A DNA stretch of 64,000 nt from JBGQOJ01 sp052119585 (GTDB taxonomy: Bacteria; Pseudomonadota; Alphaproteobacteria; Rhodobacterales; Rhodobacteraceae): the NCBI RefSeq assembly GCF_052119585.1, contig NZ_JBGQOJ010000010.1, positions 69,083 to 133,082 of the forward strand. The letters run 5' to 3'. The position numbers and the translations under genes are program-made. Below, piece after piece: positions 16,023 to 25,371 of the stretch. Every line of letters begins with the position of its first letter. The first letter of the stretch is position 1. Under the pieces are notes generated by a model that made no database searches, had not been told where the DNA came from, and saw only the letters and a list, made by a program, of their open reading frames with translations.

Positions 16023-18716
16023 GTGGACGGACTTATCTTGCTGGGCGTTGTGGTCTTGATCGGTATTCCGGTCGCGGTGCTATATCTTTTGATCAGTCAC
16101 ACCCGGCTGCGGCAGCGGGTGGACGCACTGCAACTCCAGCTTGCGACCCTGCGGTCCGCGGCTGTTCCCAAGACCACGGGCCTGCCCGATCCGGCGCAGC
16201 CCGGCCCGTGGGACAAGGGGTTGGCGGCAACTTTGCCAGCTGAACCGGTTGTCCCAGCCGAACATCAGACCCCGCCCCGCGCCATTGTCTTGCGTCGGGA
16301 CCGGTTGACCGCCTTGGCCAAATGGCTGCGCGAGAACTGGTTCTATGCAATTTCCGCAGTGTCGCTGGCGTTGGCGGGGATATTCCTTGTGCAATACGGG
16401 ATGGAGCGGGGCCTGTTGCCCCCCGTTGCACGCGTGGGTTTTGCGCTGCTTTTCGGGGCCGCGCTGGTCGCGTCGGGAGAGGTGATCCGCCGCCGGTTCG
16501 GCGATACAGAGGACAGCAGCGCGGCCTATCTGCCCTCGACCTTTTCCGGCGCGGGCATCGTCGTTCTGTTCGCGGCTATCATCTCAGCGCGTCAGCTTTA
16601 TGGCCTGATCGGCCCCGAACTGGCCTTGGCGGGATTGGTGTTGACCGCCGCTTCGGGCATCGTTCTGGGCTGGTTCTATGGCCCGTTACTGGCGGCGATC
16701 GGGATTGCCGGCGCGATGGGCGCGCCATTCGTCGTCGGCGGTGACAGCACCACGCCCTATTGGCTGTATGGGTATTTCGCGCTGATTGCGGGCGCGGGGC
16801 TGGCGGTGGATGCGGTCAGACGCTGGGCCTGGGTGTCGGTGCTGTCGCTTGTGCTGGCATTTGGCGCGGCGTGGCTGCTGTACGCGGGATCGGGCGGGGC
16901 AGAGTATTACATGACCTTCGCGGTCGCCCTGACCCTGGCCAGTATCGCAATCCCGCCCCTGTCGCTTGCTCCCGCGCAGTCCGGCAGTGCGCTGTCGTCG
17001 CTGATCACCCGACGCAAGGCTGTGTTCCCCGAGTTTCCGACGCGGCTGGTGGCGGGCACCTTGATGTCCGCCTGTGCGATCCTGTTCGTGACCGCGCAGG
17101 CTGTGCAGGCAGGGCAGGCAGAGGTCTGGCTGGCGCTGATGCTGTTCACTGTGCTGATCGCGGCGCTGGCGCTTTGGTGCCGCAACGCGCCCGCGCTTGG
17201 CGATCTGGCGGTCCTGCCCGCCGCCGGATTTCTTGCCGTGGTCGCATTCGAGGCGATGGATTACGGCGCGGTCTACCGGGCGTTCAGCACGCTGCCCGAA
17301 CCGAACACCAACGCGCCCTTTGCCATAGCGGCCAGCGTGATTGCGGGCCTTGGGCTGCTGGGCAGCCTGATGGCCGGCTGGCGCAGTCTGGTCGAAACGC
17401 ACTGGCCGCGCCAATGGGCGGGGGCGTCGGCGACATTCGCGCCTTTGACCGCGATCCTGCTAGAGGCGCTGTGGCATCCCGCGCGGGTGATCGGGGCCTA
17501 CCCATGGGCGCTTCATGCGGTGGTGATCGCCGCAGTGATGACCGTTCTGGCCGAACGCTTTTCGCGGCGCGACGGGGCGGACAGGATGCGCACATCCTTT
17601 GCCGTGCTGGGCGCTTTGGTGATGATCGCCCTTGCCTTTGTTCTGGTGCTCAGCTCTGCCGCGCTGACTGTGGCGCTGGCGATTACGGTTCTGGCGGCGG
17701 CGGCACTGGACCGGCGGTTCGACCTGCCGCCGCTGTCGGCCTTCATTCAGCTGGGCGCGGTCGTTCTGGGGTATCGGCTGGTCGCGGACCCGGGCATAGA
17801 TTTCGGCTTTTATGGCCCGCTTGGCGCGGTTCTGTTGTCCTTTCTCGGGGCGATCGGCGCGGTTGTGGGGGCGTCCTTTGCGTTGGGCAGCCGGCACCGG
17901 CCCGCGACAAAGGTCGTGCTGGAATCGGCGATGTTCGGCTATATCGGGGTGTTTGCCTCTGTCATGCTGTTCCGCGCCATCAAGGCCTCGACCGGCAGCG
18001 AAAGCGGGTTTTTCAGCCATTGGGGCATGGGTATTGCAGCCGTCATCTGGCTTGCCGCAGGCTTTGCGCAGATCGACCGGATCCGCGCGGGCGGGCCTTT
18101 GGCGGGGGTGCGCAAGGTGTTGGGCGGTGTGTTCTGGGCCATCGCGCTGGTCGCGGTGGTCTTTGCGGCTGTTTTGCTGAATCCGCTGTCGGGGGGCAAC
18201 TTCTTGTTCGGCAGGGATGCGGTGCTTGGTCCTGTCTTTGCCAATACGCTGGCGGTTGCCTATCTGTTTCCGGCGGTGGCACTGGGCCTGATCGTGCAGC
18301 GGTTGACGCATCTGAACCGGCGCGTCCGGCAGGGGTTGGGCGGCTTGGCGGTGGCGCTTGTGGTGCTTTATACCGGCCTTGCCATCCGGCATTTCTGGCG
18401 CGGCGCGGATATTGCCGCGTCCGGTGTCACCTCGCCCGAACTCTACAGCTATACCGTCGCGCTGCTGATCGCGGGGGCGGGGTTGCTGTATCAGGCCATC
18501 GCGCGGCGCGCGCCCTTGTTGCGCAAGGCCGGAATGGGGGTGATCGGGCTGACCGTGGCCAAAGTGTTCCTGATCGACATTGCGGGGCTTTCGGGGCTGA
18601 CGCGGGTCTTCTCGTTGCTGGCGCTTGGCCTGTCGCTGGCCGGTCTGGCATGGCTGAACCGCTGGGCGGCGGGCAGGGCGGGGGGCAGCGGGGCAGAGCC
18701 GCCCGCACCAACATAG
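16023..18716 (+). CDS. DUF2339 large polytopic membrane protein
   Basis: About 897 residues. I choose the GTG at 16023, eight bases after AGGA (16011-16014), over the TTG at 16017. One membrane segment at the N-terminus is followed by a heptad-like stretch (RLRQRVDALQLQLATLRS, split) and a linker. More than twenty closely packed hydrophobic helices run to the C-terminus, beginning WFYAISAVSLALAGIFLVQYG (given in part). This layout is typical of DUF2339. The function is not established. The product would be an inner-membrane protein; the gene stands alone between the globin operon and ileS. Confidence 0.85.
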   Translation: MDGLILLGVVVLIGIPVAVLYLLISHTRLRQRVDALQLQLATLRSAAVPKTTGLPDPAQPGPWDKGLAATLPAEPVVPAEHQTPPRAIVLRRDRLTALAKWLRENWFYAISAVSLALAGIFLVQYGMERGLLPPVARVGFALLFGAALVASGEVIRRRFGDTEDSSAAYLPSTFSGAGIVVLFAAIISARQLYGLIGPELALAGLVLTAASGIVLGWFYGPLLAAIGIAGAMGAPFVVGGDSTTPYWLYGYFALIAGAGLAVDAVRRWAWVSVLSLVLAFGAAWLLYAGSGGAEYYMTFAVALTLASIAIPPLSLAPAQSGSALSSLITRRKAVFPEFPTRLVAGTLMSACAILFVTAQAVQAGQAEVWLALMLFTVLIAALALWCRNAPALGDLAVLPAAGFLAVVAFEAMDYGAVYRAFSTLPEPNTNAPFAIAASVIAGLGLLGSLMAGWRSLVETHWPRQWAGASATFAPLTAILLEALWHPARVIGAYPWALHAVVIAAVMTVLAERFSRRDGADRMRTSFAVLGALVMIALAFVLVLSSAALTVALAITVLAAAALDRRFDLPPLSAFIQLGAVVLGYRLVADPGIDFGFYGPLGAVLLSFLGAIGAVVGASFALGSRHRPATKVVLESAMFGYIGVFASVMLFRAIKASTGSESGFFSHWGMGIAAVIWLAAGFAQIDRIRAGGPLAGVRKVLGGVFWAIALVAVVFAAVLLNPLSGGNFLFGRDAVLGPVFANTLAVAYLFPAVALGLIVQRLTHLNRRVRQGLGGLAVALVVLYTGLAIRHFWRGADIAASGVTSPELYSYTVALLIAGAGLLYQAIARRAPLLRKAGMGVIGLTVAKVFLIDIAGLSGLTRVFSLLALGLSLAGLAWLNRWAAGRAGGSGAEPPAPT

Positions 18717-18895
18717 CGCGGGCACTGGACGGGGCGCGCGGGCGGGCCTATAACGCGGCCTATGACCCGTATATTCGCGATTATCATTCGAATTACGTGC
18801 CCGGCGCTTTGACAAGTCAAGCCGCCGGGACAAGGCGTATGATCCCTCCGCGCCGCCCCTGATCCCCATTCCGAATACCCTGACAGGACCGCCCC

Positions 18896-21799
18896 ATGTG
18901 CGCCGATACGCCCGACCTTCCCGACTATAAAGCCACGCTCAACCTGCCCGAAACCGACTTTCCGATGCGGGCGGGACTGCCCAAGCGAGAGCCCGAATGG
19001 CTGGACCGCTGGGCGAAGATCGGCGTCTACGACCGCCTGCGTGAAAAGACCGGCCGCGCGCCCTTTACGCTGCACGACGGCCCCCCCTATGCGAACGGGC
19101 ACCTGCACATCGGCCACGCGCTGAACAAGATCCTGAAGGATATGGTCGTGCGCAGTCAGCAGATGATGGGCAAGGACGCCCGCTATATCCCCGGCTGGGA
19201 TTGTCACGGTCTGCCGATCGAATGGAAGATCGAGGAACAATACCGCGCCAAGGGCAAGAACAAGGACGAAGTGCCGGTTGTGGATTTCCGTCAGGAATGC
19301 CGCAAATTCGCCGAAGGCTGGGTGGATATCCAGCGCGAGGAATTCAAGCGTCTGGGCGTCACCGGCAAATGGGACAACCCCTATCTGACGATGAACTTCC
19401 ACGCCGAACGCGTGATCGCCGAGGAATTCCAGAAGTTCCTGATGACAGGCACGCTGTATCAGGGATCGAAACCCGTGATGTGGTCGCCGGTCGAAAAGAC
19501 CGCGCTGGCCGAGGCCGAGATCGAGTATCACGACCACAAGAGCCACACGATCTGGGTGCCGTTCCGCATTGCGGGCGGCTTCGGTGATCTGGCATCCGCG
19601 CGCGTCGTGATCTGGACGACAACCCCCTGGACGATCCCGTCGAACAAGGCCGTCGCGTTCAACCCGTCCATCGCCTACGGCCTGTACCGCGTCGATGCGA
19701 CGGCAGAGGAAAGCTGGACTGCCGCCGGCGATCTCTATCTGCTGTCGGACGCGCTGGCCGAAGAGGTTTTGACCAAATCCCGCGTGACAGAGCACACCCG
19801 CCTGCGCGATGTCAGCGCAGAGGAACTGGGCGGTTTGACCCTTGCCCACCCGCTTGCCGGTCTCGACGGTGCGAACGGCTTCTGGGACTACCCGGTTCCG
19901 ATGATCGACGGCGATCATGTGACCGATGACGCGGGCACGGGCTTTGTCCATACAGCACCCAGCCACGGCGCCGACGACTACGAGGCGTTCGTGAAGCGCG
20001 GCTGGACCGACCGGATGACCCACAACGTCGGCGAGGAATCCGAATTCCTGCCGCATGTGCCGTTCTTTGCGGGGCTGCAGGTCTTTGACCGCAAGGGCAA
20101 GGAAGGCAAGGCCAACACCACCGTGATCCAGAAGCTGGTCGAGGCCGGTGCGATCATCGCGCGCGGCACGGTCAACCACAGCTATCCGCACAGCTGGCGG
20201 TCAAAGGCACCGATCATCTTCCGCAACACGCCGCAGTGGTTTGCCGCCATCGACCGCCCCGTCGGCGACGGGCAGGACACCTATGGCACCACGATCCGCC
20301 AGCGGGCGCTGACCAGCATCGACCAGCTGGTGACGTGGACGCCGCAGACCGGCCGCAACCGCCTGTATTCCATGATCGAGGCGCGGCCCGACTGGGTTCT
20401 GTCGCGTCAGCGGGCCTGGGGTGTGCCGCTGACCTGTTTTACCAAAAAAGATGCGCTGCCGACAGACCCCGACTTTCTGCTGCGCGACCCTGCGGTCAAT
20501 GCCCGCATCGTTGACGCGTTCGAGGCCGAGGGCGCCGACGCGTGGTATATGGATGGCGCGAAAGAGCGGTTCCTTGGCGGGCTGCATGACACCGACGCCT
20601 ATACACAGGTGTTCGACATTCTGGACGTCTGGTTCGACAGTGGCTCGACCCATGCGTTCGTGTTGCGCGACCGCAAGGATGGTTCTGCCGATGGTTTGGC
20701 CGACCTCTATCTGGAAGGCACCGACCAGCATCGCGGCTGGTTCCATTCGTCGATGTTGCAGGCCTGCGGCACCATTGGCCGCGCGCCTTATCGCGGGGTG
20801 CTGACCCATGGCTTTACCTTGGACGCCAAGGGCAACAAGATGTCCAAGTCGGTCGGCAATACCGTCGCCCCCGAAAAGGTGATCCAGCAATACGGCGCCG
20901 ATATCCTGCGGCTTTGGGTGGCGCAGTCCGACTATACGACCGACCTGCGGATCGGCGACGAGATCCTGAAGGGCGTTGCAGACAGCTATCGCCGGTTGCG
21001 CAACACCATGCGTTTCCTTTTGGGGTCGCTGAACGATTTTTCAGAGGACAAGCGCGTGGCCCCAGAGGCGATGCCAGAAATGGAGCGTTGGGTGCTGCAC
21101 CGTCTGGCCGAACTGGATGTGACCGTGCGCGAGGGCTATGCGAAATACGATTTCCAGGGCGTGTTCCAGGCGATTTTCACCTTCGCGACGGTCGATCTGT
21201 CGGCGTTCTATTTCGACGTGCGCAAGGATGTCTTGTATTGCGACGGTGCCTCTGCCCGCCGTGATGCGGCGCTGACGGTTCTTGATATCCTGTATCACCG
21301 CCTGACAACCTGGCTGGCCCCGATTCTGGTATTCACCATGGAAGAGGTCTGGCTGGAGCGGTTCCCCGGCGATGACAGCTCTGTTCACCTGACCGATATC
21401 CCCGAAACGCCTGCCCGGTGGCGCGACGAGGCCCTGGCCGCGAAATGGTCCACCGTGCGCCGTGTGCGCCGCGTTGTGACCGGTGCGCTGGAGGTCCAGC
21501 GCACCGCAAAAGAGATCGGCGCAAGTCTGGAAGCGGCCCCGACCGTCTATGTCGATGCGGCGACCGCAGAGGTGCTGAAAACCGTCACCTTCGACGACAT
21601 TTGCATCACCTCTGGTATTCATGTGTCGACCGACGCGGCACCCGATGGCGCGTTCACGCTGGACGATGTGGTCGGCGTTGCGGCGGTGTTCGCGCGGGCG
21701 GATGGCGACAAGTGCCAACGCTGCTGGAAGATCCTGCCGGACGTGGGCCGCCATGCCCATGCAGGCGTTTGCGCCCGCTGCGACGCGGCGTTGTCATGA
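18896..21799 (+). CDS. ileS: Isoleucyl-tRNA synthetase
   Basis: 967 residues, class I synthetase charging tRNA-Ile. The adenylate-forming motif PYANGHLHIGHAL holds HIGH at 71-74, and the KMSKS loop is at 648-652. Between them is the CP1 editing domain (VIWTTTPWTIPSN, GTGFVHTAPSHG). The C-terminal zinc-finger motif CQRCW...CARC closes the protein. The ATG at 18896 follows a GGACCGCCCC leader. Its stop overlaps the start of the GNAT gene (ATGA). Confidence 0.97.
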   Translation: MCADTPDLPDYKATLNLPETDFPMRAGLPKREPEWLDRWAKIGVYDRLREKTGRAPFTLHDGPPYANGHLHIGHALNKILKDMVVRSQQMMGKDARYIPGWDCHGLPIEWKIEEQYRAKGKNKDEVPVVDFRQECRKFAEGWVDIQREEFKRLGVTGKWDNPYLTMNFHAERVIAEEFQKFLMTGTLYQGSKPVMWSPVEKTALAEAEIEYHDHKSHTIWVPFRIAGGFGDLASARVVIWTTTPWTIPSNKAVAFNPSIAYGLYRVDATAEESWTAAGDLYLLSDALAEEVLTKSRVTEHTRLRDVSAEELGGLTLAHPLAGLDGANGFWDYPVPMIDGDHVTDDAGTGFVHTAPSHGADDYEAFVKRGWTDRMTHNVGEESEFLPHVPFFAGLQVFDRKGKEGKANTTVIQKLVEAGAIIARGTVNHSYPHSWRSKAPIIFRNTPQWFAAIDRPVGDGQDTYGTTIRQRALTSIDQLVTWTPQTGRNRLYSMIEARPDWVLSRQRAWGVPLTCFTKKDALPTDPDFLLRDPAVNARIVDAFEAEGADAWYMDGAKERFLGGLHDTDAYTQVFDILDVWFDSGSTHAFVLRDRKDGSADGLADLYLEGTDQHRGWFHSSMLQACGTIGRAPYRGVLTHGFTLDAKGNKMSKSVGNTVAPEKVIQQYGADILRLWVAQSDYTTDLRIGDEILKGVADSYRRLRNTMRFLLGSLNDFSEDKRVAPEAMPEMERWVLHRLAELDVTVREGYAKYDFQGVFQAIFTFATVDLSAFYFDVRKDVLYCDGASARRDAALTVLDILYHRLTTWLAPILVFTMEEVWLERFPGDDSSVHLTDIPETPARWRDEALAAKWSTVRRVRRVVTGALEVQRTAKEIGASLEAAPTVYVDAATAEVLKTVTFDDICITSGIHVSTDAAPDGAFTLDDVVGVAAVFARADGDKCQRCWKILPDVGRHAHAGVCARCDAALS

Positions 21800-22230
21800 C
21801 CGGTGCAAAGGTCCGCGTTGTCGAAACACAGGCGGACCTTGACCTTTGCCTGGCGATCCGGCGCAAGGTCTTTGTCGAGGAACAGAAGGTTCCCGCCGAA
21901 GACGAGTGGGATGATCAGGACGCCGCTTGCACCCATTTCCTTGCGGTCCATCAGGGCGAGGTGTCGGGCACGGCGCGTCTGGCCATGGTCGATGGCTATG
22001 CCAAAATCCAACGCGTCGCAGTCCTGCCGTTCGCACGGGGAACGGGCCTTGGCGCGACGATCATGCGCGAGGTGATCGCGCATATCCGCACCGGCGGCAC
22101 CGTCGGGCGCGTGGTTCTGGGGGCGCAGATCCATGCGGTCGGGTTTTATCAAAAGCTGGGGTTCGAACCCTTTGGCGACATCTATCTGGATGCGGGGATA
22201 ACGCACCGCGACATGGCGCTTACCCTTTAG
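21796..22230 (+). CDS. GNAT family N-acetyltransferase
   Basis: 144 residues, starting at the ATG overlapping the ileS stop. It has a GNAT fold: LAIRRKVFVEEQKVP in the N-terminal helix region, HFLAVHQGEVSGTARL for the central strands, the acetyl-CoA pyrophosphate loop in VLPFARGTGLGATIM, and HAVGFYQKLGFEPFG near the end, as in the ElaA-like group. The substrate cannot be read from the sequence. It is coupled to ileS and convergent with pcs. Confidence 0.87.
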   Translation: MTGAKVRVVETQADLDLCLAIRRKVFVEEQKVPAEDEWDDQDAACTHFLAVHQGEVSGTARLAMVDGYAKIQRVAVLPFARGTGLGATIMREVIAHIRTGGTVGRVVLGAQIHAVGFYQKLGFEPFGDIYLDAGITHRDMALTL

Positions 22231-22240
22231 GCTGCTGTTG

Positions 22241-22930
22241 TCAGCGCTTCGGGAAAATCTGCTGGGCGATACCGGCGAACAGCAGATAGATGCTGGTCAC
22301 AACCAGCCCCCAATGGGAATAGCTGCCCGCGCCAAAATCAATCCACGCCGACCATCCGGCAAAACCCGTCCACGCCAGCGCGACCGGCAAAGAGAGGCTG
22401 CGCCAACGCTCTGTCCGCACGGGGTGGATGAATTTCAGCGGAACGAACATTGCCCCTGCCAACAGGCTGACCAGTGCCAGTATGATCCAGAAATTCGGCT
22501 CCAGCGCGAACAATACGATGACCAGCATGTTCCAGCACCCCGGAAAGCCCGAAAAGCTGTTGTCTTTGGTCTTCATCCGGGTGTCGGCGAAATACATCGC
22601 GCTGGCAAAGGTGATGACAATGATGACGATCCAGCCGGTCCATCCGGGCAACAGGCCGGACTTGAACAGGGCGTAGGCCGGAATGAACACATAGGTCAGG
22701 TAGTCGATGATCAGGTCCAGAAGGACGCCATCGAACTGCGCCGCGTGGGTTTTCACATCATATTTGCGGGCCAATGGGCCGTCGACGCCATCCACCGCAA
22801 AGGCGACGACCAGCCAGAGGAACATCAGGCTCCATTTCTGGTCGACGGCCGCCAGCATCGCAAGCATGGCAAAGACCGCGCCGGTGGCGGTGAACAGATG
22901 AACGGCAAGGGCGCGGATTTGTGGTGTCAT
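22241..22930 (-). CDS. pcs: Phosphatidylcholine synthase (CDP-diacylglycerol:choline type)
   Basis: 229 residues from the ATG at 22930, which has GAGG six bases upstream. It has about eight membrane helices and a CDP-alcohol phosphotransferase signature: Asp47, Asp50, Gly51, Ala54 and Arg55 in AVDGVDGPLARKY, then Gly68, Asp72 and Asp76. IIDYLTYVFIPAYAL after it is typical of bacterial Pcs. It makes phosphatidylcholine directly from choline and CDP-diacylglycerol, a route common in Rhodobacterales and Rhizobiales. Confidence 0.9.
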   Translation of the reverse strand: MTPQIRALAVHLFTATGAVFAMLAMLAAVDQKWSLMFLWLVVAFAVDGVDGPLARKYDVKTHAAQFDGVLLDLIIDYLTYVFIPAYALFKSGLLPGWTGWIVIIVITFASAMYFADTRMKTKDNSFSGFPGCWNMLVIVLFALEPNFWIILALVSLLAGAMFVPLKFIHPVRTERWRSLSLPVALAWTGFAGWSAWIDFGAGSYSHWGLVVTSIYLLFAGIAQQIFPKR

Positions 22931-22970
22931 GGATCGCCTCATGGCCGAAAATAGCCGAATGTGCAACGGC

Positions 22971-23885
22971 TCAGGCCTTGGGATGGGATTTTTCGTAGAC
23001 TTCCATCAGGCGCGCGGTGTCGACTGCGGTATAGGCCTGCGTGGTTGACAGGGACGCATGGCCCAGCAATTCCTGAATGGTCCGAAGGTCGCCCCCCGCG
23101 CTTAAGAGATGCGTCGCAAAGGAATGGCGCATGGCATGGGGCGTCGCAGTGGCGGGTAGGCCAAGCTGCATGCGGGCCTGCTCCATCGCCTTTTGGATCA
23201 GACGCGGCGACAATGGCCCGCCGCGTGCGCCACGAAACAGCGGCTGGTCCCGCTCGACCGGATAGGGACAGGCGCGGGTGTAACGGGCGACGGCATCGCG
23301 TGCGACGTCGATCACGGGCACGATGCGTTCCTTGCCGCCCTTGCCGATGATGCGCAAAACCTCTGGCAGGGGCGCGTCGGCGCCGGTCAGCCCCAGCGCC
23401 TCTGATATCCGCAATCCGCAGCCATAAAGCAGGGTAACGGCGGCGACATCGCGCAGCGCGATCCAGTCGGTGCGCGATTGCAGTTCGACGGTTTCGATCA
23501 TCGCGCGGGCGGCGTCTTCGGCCAGAGGGCGCGGCAGCTTTTTCTGGAACTTCGGGCTGCGGGTGGCCAGAACGGCGGTCGGGTCGAAATCCTCGCGCTC
23601 TGCCAGCCAGCGGAAAAAGGTCTTGACCGCCGACAACGACCGCGCCAGCGACCGCGCGCCCACACCGCGCGCACGCTCGTGCGCCATCCAGGCGCGCATG
23701 TCGGACAGGGCAAGCGTCTTTAGCGGGGCGATTCCGGTGCTGTCGCCAAAATGTTGGGTGATGAACGCCAGAAAGCCCAGAACATCGGTCCGGTAGGCTG
23801 AAATCGTGTTCGCCGCCGCGCCGTCAAGCGATTTGAGGTGGGAAAGCCACCCCTCCATCGCATCCCGCGCGGCGGGGGAAATCAT
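22971..23885 (-). CDS. xerC: Site-specific tyrosine recombinase XerC
   Basis: 304 residues from the ATG at 23885, which overlaps the upstream stop as TGATG. The N-terminal SAM-like DNA-binding domain is followed by the catalytic domain with all expected residues: Arg in YGCGLRISEA, Lys in GKGGKER, the HxxR pair in HAMRHSFATH, His in LLGHASLSTT and the nucleophile Tyr in TQAYT. Together with XerD it resolves chromosome dimers at dif. The pairing with a DUF484 gene is common in Proteobacteria, which supports a housekeeping recombinase rather than a phage integrase. Confidence 0.92.
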   Translation of the reverse strand: MISPAARDAMEGWLSHLKSLDGAAANTISAYRTDVLGFLAFITQHFGDSTGIAPLKTLALSDMRAWMAHERARGVGARSLARSLSAVKTFFRWLAEREDFDPTAVLATRSPKFQKKLPRPLAEDAARAMIETVELQSRTDWIALRDVAAVTLLYGCGLRISEALGLTGADAPLPEVLRIIGKGGKERIVPVIDVARDAVARYTRACPYPVERDQPLFRGARGGPLSPRLIQKAMEQARMQLGLPATATPHAMRHSFATHLLSAGGDLRTIQELLGHASLSTTQAYTAVDTARLMEVYEKSHPKA

Positions 23886-24592
23886 CACGACAGCCAGCGG
23901 CGCATGGCTCTTTCAAAGACGCCCGCAAAGAAGGCCAGAAGGTCGGTGCCCTGCTGTGGTTTGAATTGGTGCGGGTCTTCGGCGCCCAGAACCAGCATGC
24001 CGGGCAGGCGGCCTGCGCCAAAGTCCAGCTTCAGCGCGGCCTCGGACCTGATCCAGTCAGAGGCTTCGCCGTAGATCACGTTGTCGTTCGGTTTCAGCTG
24101 GCGCAATGTGACCTGTCGCACGGGGATATTGCGCCCGCCGGTCAGATAGGCGTCGATGAAACCCGGTTCGGCGGAATGCAGGACCGCCCCCAGTTTCCGG
24201 ATCGCCGGATCGTCGCCCTTTTGCACCGTTTCCAGCACCAGCTTGACGCAATCCACCCGCAGAATTTCGGCCACTTCAACGCCAAGGTTCTTCAGGAAGG
24301 CTTCGAATTCGACGGGATCGAGCATTTTCAGAACCGCGCGGTGAACCTGATTTGTGCCCGCGAGGTTTTCATATGCGGCGGCGATCACGCTGCGATGGGT
24401 ATCCTCGAGGCGGTCAAGACGCGCCTCGAGCCGTTCCATGGCAATGCCGCGCAGATCGACGATATTCCCGCCAAGTTGCTTTTCGTTCGCGGCGATCAAG
24501 GCACGCATCAGGTCATGATCTTCCAGAATCACATCCGGGTCCGCGATGATCTTTTCGCGAAGGTCGTCCTGTATCAGGGCGCTGTTTGTCAT
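23885..24592 (-). CDS. DUF484 family protein
   Basis: 235 residues. It begins with a helical stretch (LREKIIADPDVILEDHDLMRAL, split), a likely coiled coil (LRGIAMERLEARLDRLEDTH) and a C-terminal GAF-like domain with PGMLVLGAEDPHQF and GTDLLAFFAGVFERAMRRWL. DUF484 genes sit directly before xerC in many Proteobacteria, as here with a TGATG overlap. The molecular role is unknown. Confidence 0.85.
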   Translation of the reverse strand: MTNSALIQDDLREKIIADPDVILEDHDLMRALIAANEKQLGGNIVDLRGIAMERLEARLDRLEDTHRSVIAAAYENLAGTNQVHRAVLKMLDPVEFEAFLKNLGVEVAEILRVDCVKLVLETVQKGDDPAIRKLGAVLHSAEPGFIDAYLTGGRNIPVRQVTLRQLKPNDNVIYGEASDWIRSEAALKLDFGAGRLPGMLVLGAEDPHQFKPQQGTDLLAFFAGVFERAMRRWLS

Positions 24593-24628
24593 GCCTGCCT
24601 CGTCTTGTTTCGCGAACTATAGCGCAGG

Positions 24629-25282
24629 TTACAGGATTTTCTGACCGGTTTTTTCCCAGTCTTTCAAAAACTGCGCAAGACCGGCGTCTGTCAGCGGGTG
24701 ATCGGCCAGCTTTTTGATGACCGATGGCGGTGCGGTGATCACATCGGCACCGATGCGCGCGGCGTCGGTGATGTGGTTCACAGTGCGGATCGAGGCCGCA
24801 AGGATCTGCGTTTCAAAGCCGTAGTTGTCATAGATCTGGCGGATATCCGCGATCAGTTCCATGCCGTCGATGTTCACGTCGTCAAGGCGACCGATGAACG
24901 GAGAGATGAAGGTTGCGCCGGCTTTGGCCGCCAGCAGCGCCTGATTGGCCGAAAAACACAGCGTCACGTTGACCATGTTGCCTTCGCCCGACAGAACCTT
25001 GCACGCCTTCAGGCCGGCCCATGTCAGCGGCACCTTTACGGCGATGTTATCGGCGATCTTGGCCAGCTTGCGGCCCTCGGCGATCATGTCGTCGGCTTCG
25101 GTGGCAACCACTTCGGCGCTGACGGGGCCGGACACGATCCCGCAGATTTCCTTGGTCACTTCAAGAATGTTGCGACCGGACTTCATGATCAGGGAGGGGT
25201 TGGTCGTGACTCCATCAACCATTCCCAGATCGTTGAGTTCGGCGATTTCGTTGATCTCGGCTGTATCGACAAAGAATTTCAT
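24629..25282 (-). CDS. fsa: Fructose-6-phosphate aldolase / transaldolase-like protein
   Basis: 217 residues, the short TalC/FSA class. The start MKFFVDTAEINEI is conserved, TTNPSLIMKSG follows, and the Schiff-base lysine is Lys83 in IAVKVPLTWAG. DDVNIDGMELI and ILAASIRTVNH form later barrel strands. Short members act either as fructose-6-phosphate aldolase or as transaldolase; sequence reading alone does not decide. It lies between DUF484 and the divergent priA. Confidence 0.87.
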   Translation of the reverse strand: MKFFVDTAEINEIAELNDLGMVDGVTTNPSLIMKSGRNILEVTKEICGIVSGPVSAEVVATEADDMIAEGRKLAKIADNIAVKVPLTWAGLKACKVLSGEGNMVNVTLCFSANQALLAAKAGATFISPFIGRLDDVNIDGMELIADIRQIYDNYGFETQILAASIRTVNHITDAARIGADVITAPPSVIKKLADHPLTDAGLAQFLKDWEKTGQKIL

Positions 25283-25371
25283 GGTTTTTGTCCTGCTTGG
25301 GTTGGTCTTTGGTTCGGCTGTGTTCTAGCCTATGCACGGGCTTGCTGAAAGCCCTTTAGGGAACCTGCCGT

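Noticed and set aside
18763..18813. 16-codon frame (MTRIFAIIIRITCPAL) before ileS
   Set aside because: There is no ribosome binding site and the product is too short to support; I see only a leader region there.
16760..18862. 700-codon open frame on the plus strand overlapping the DUF2339 gene
   Set aside because: It lies in another frame of a clearly membrane-spanning gene, is rich in Arg/Gly/Ala as high-GC shadow frames are, and has no domain or ribosome binding site.
22971..23885. Tyrosine recombinase as a sign of an integrated element
   Set aside because: Its pairing with DUF484 and full-length housekeeping match show XerC; no attachment-site repeats or phage genes are nearby.
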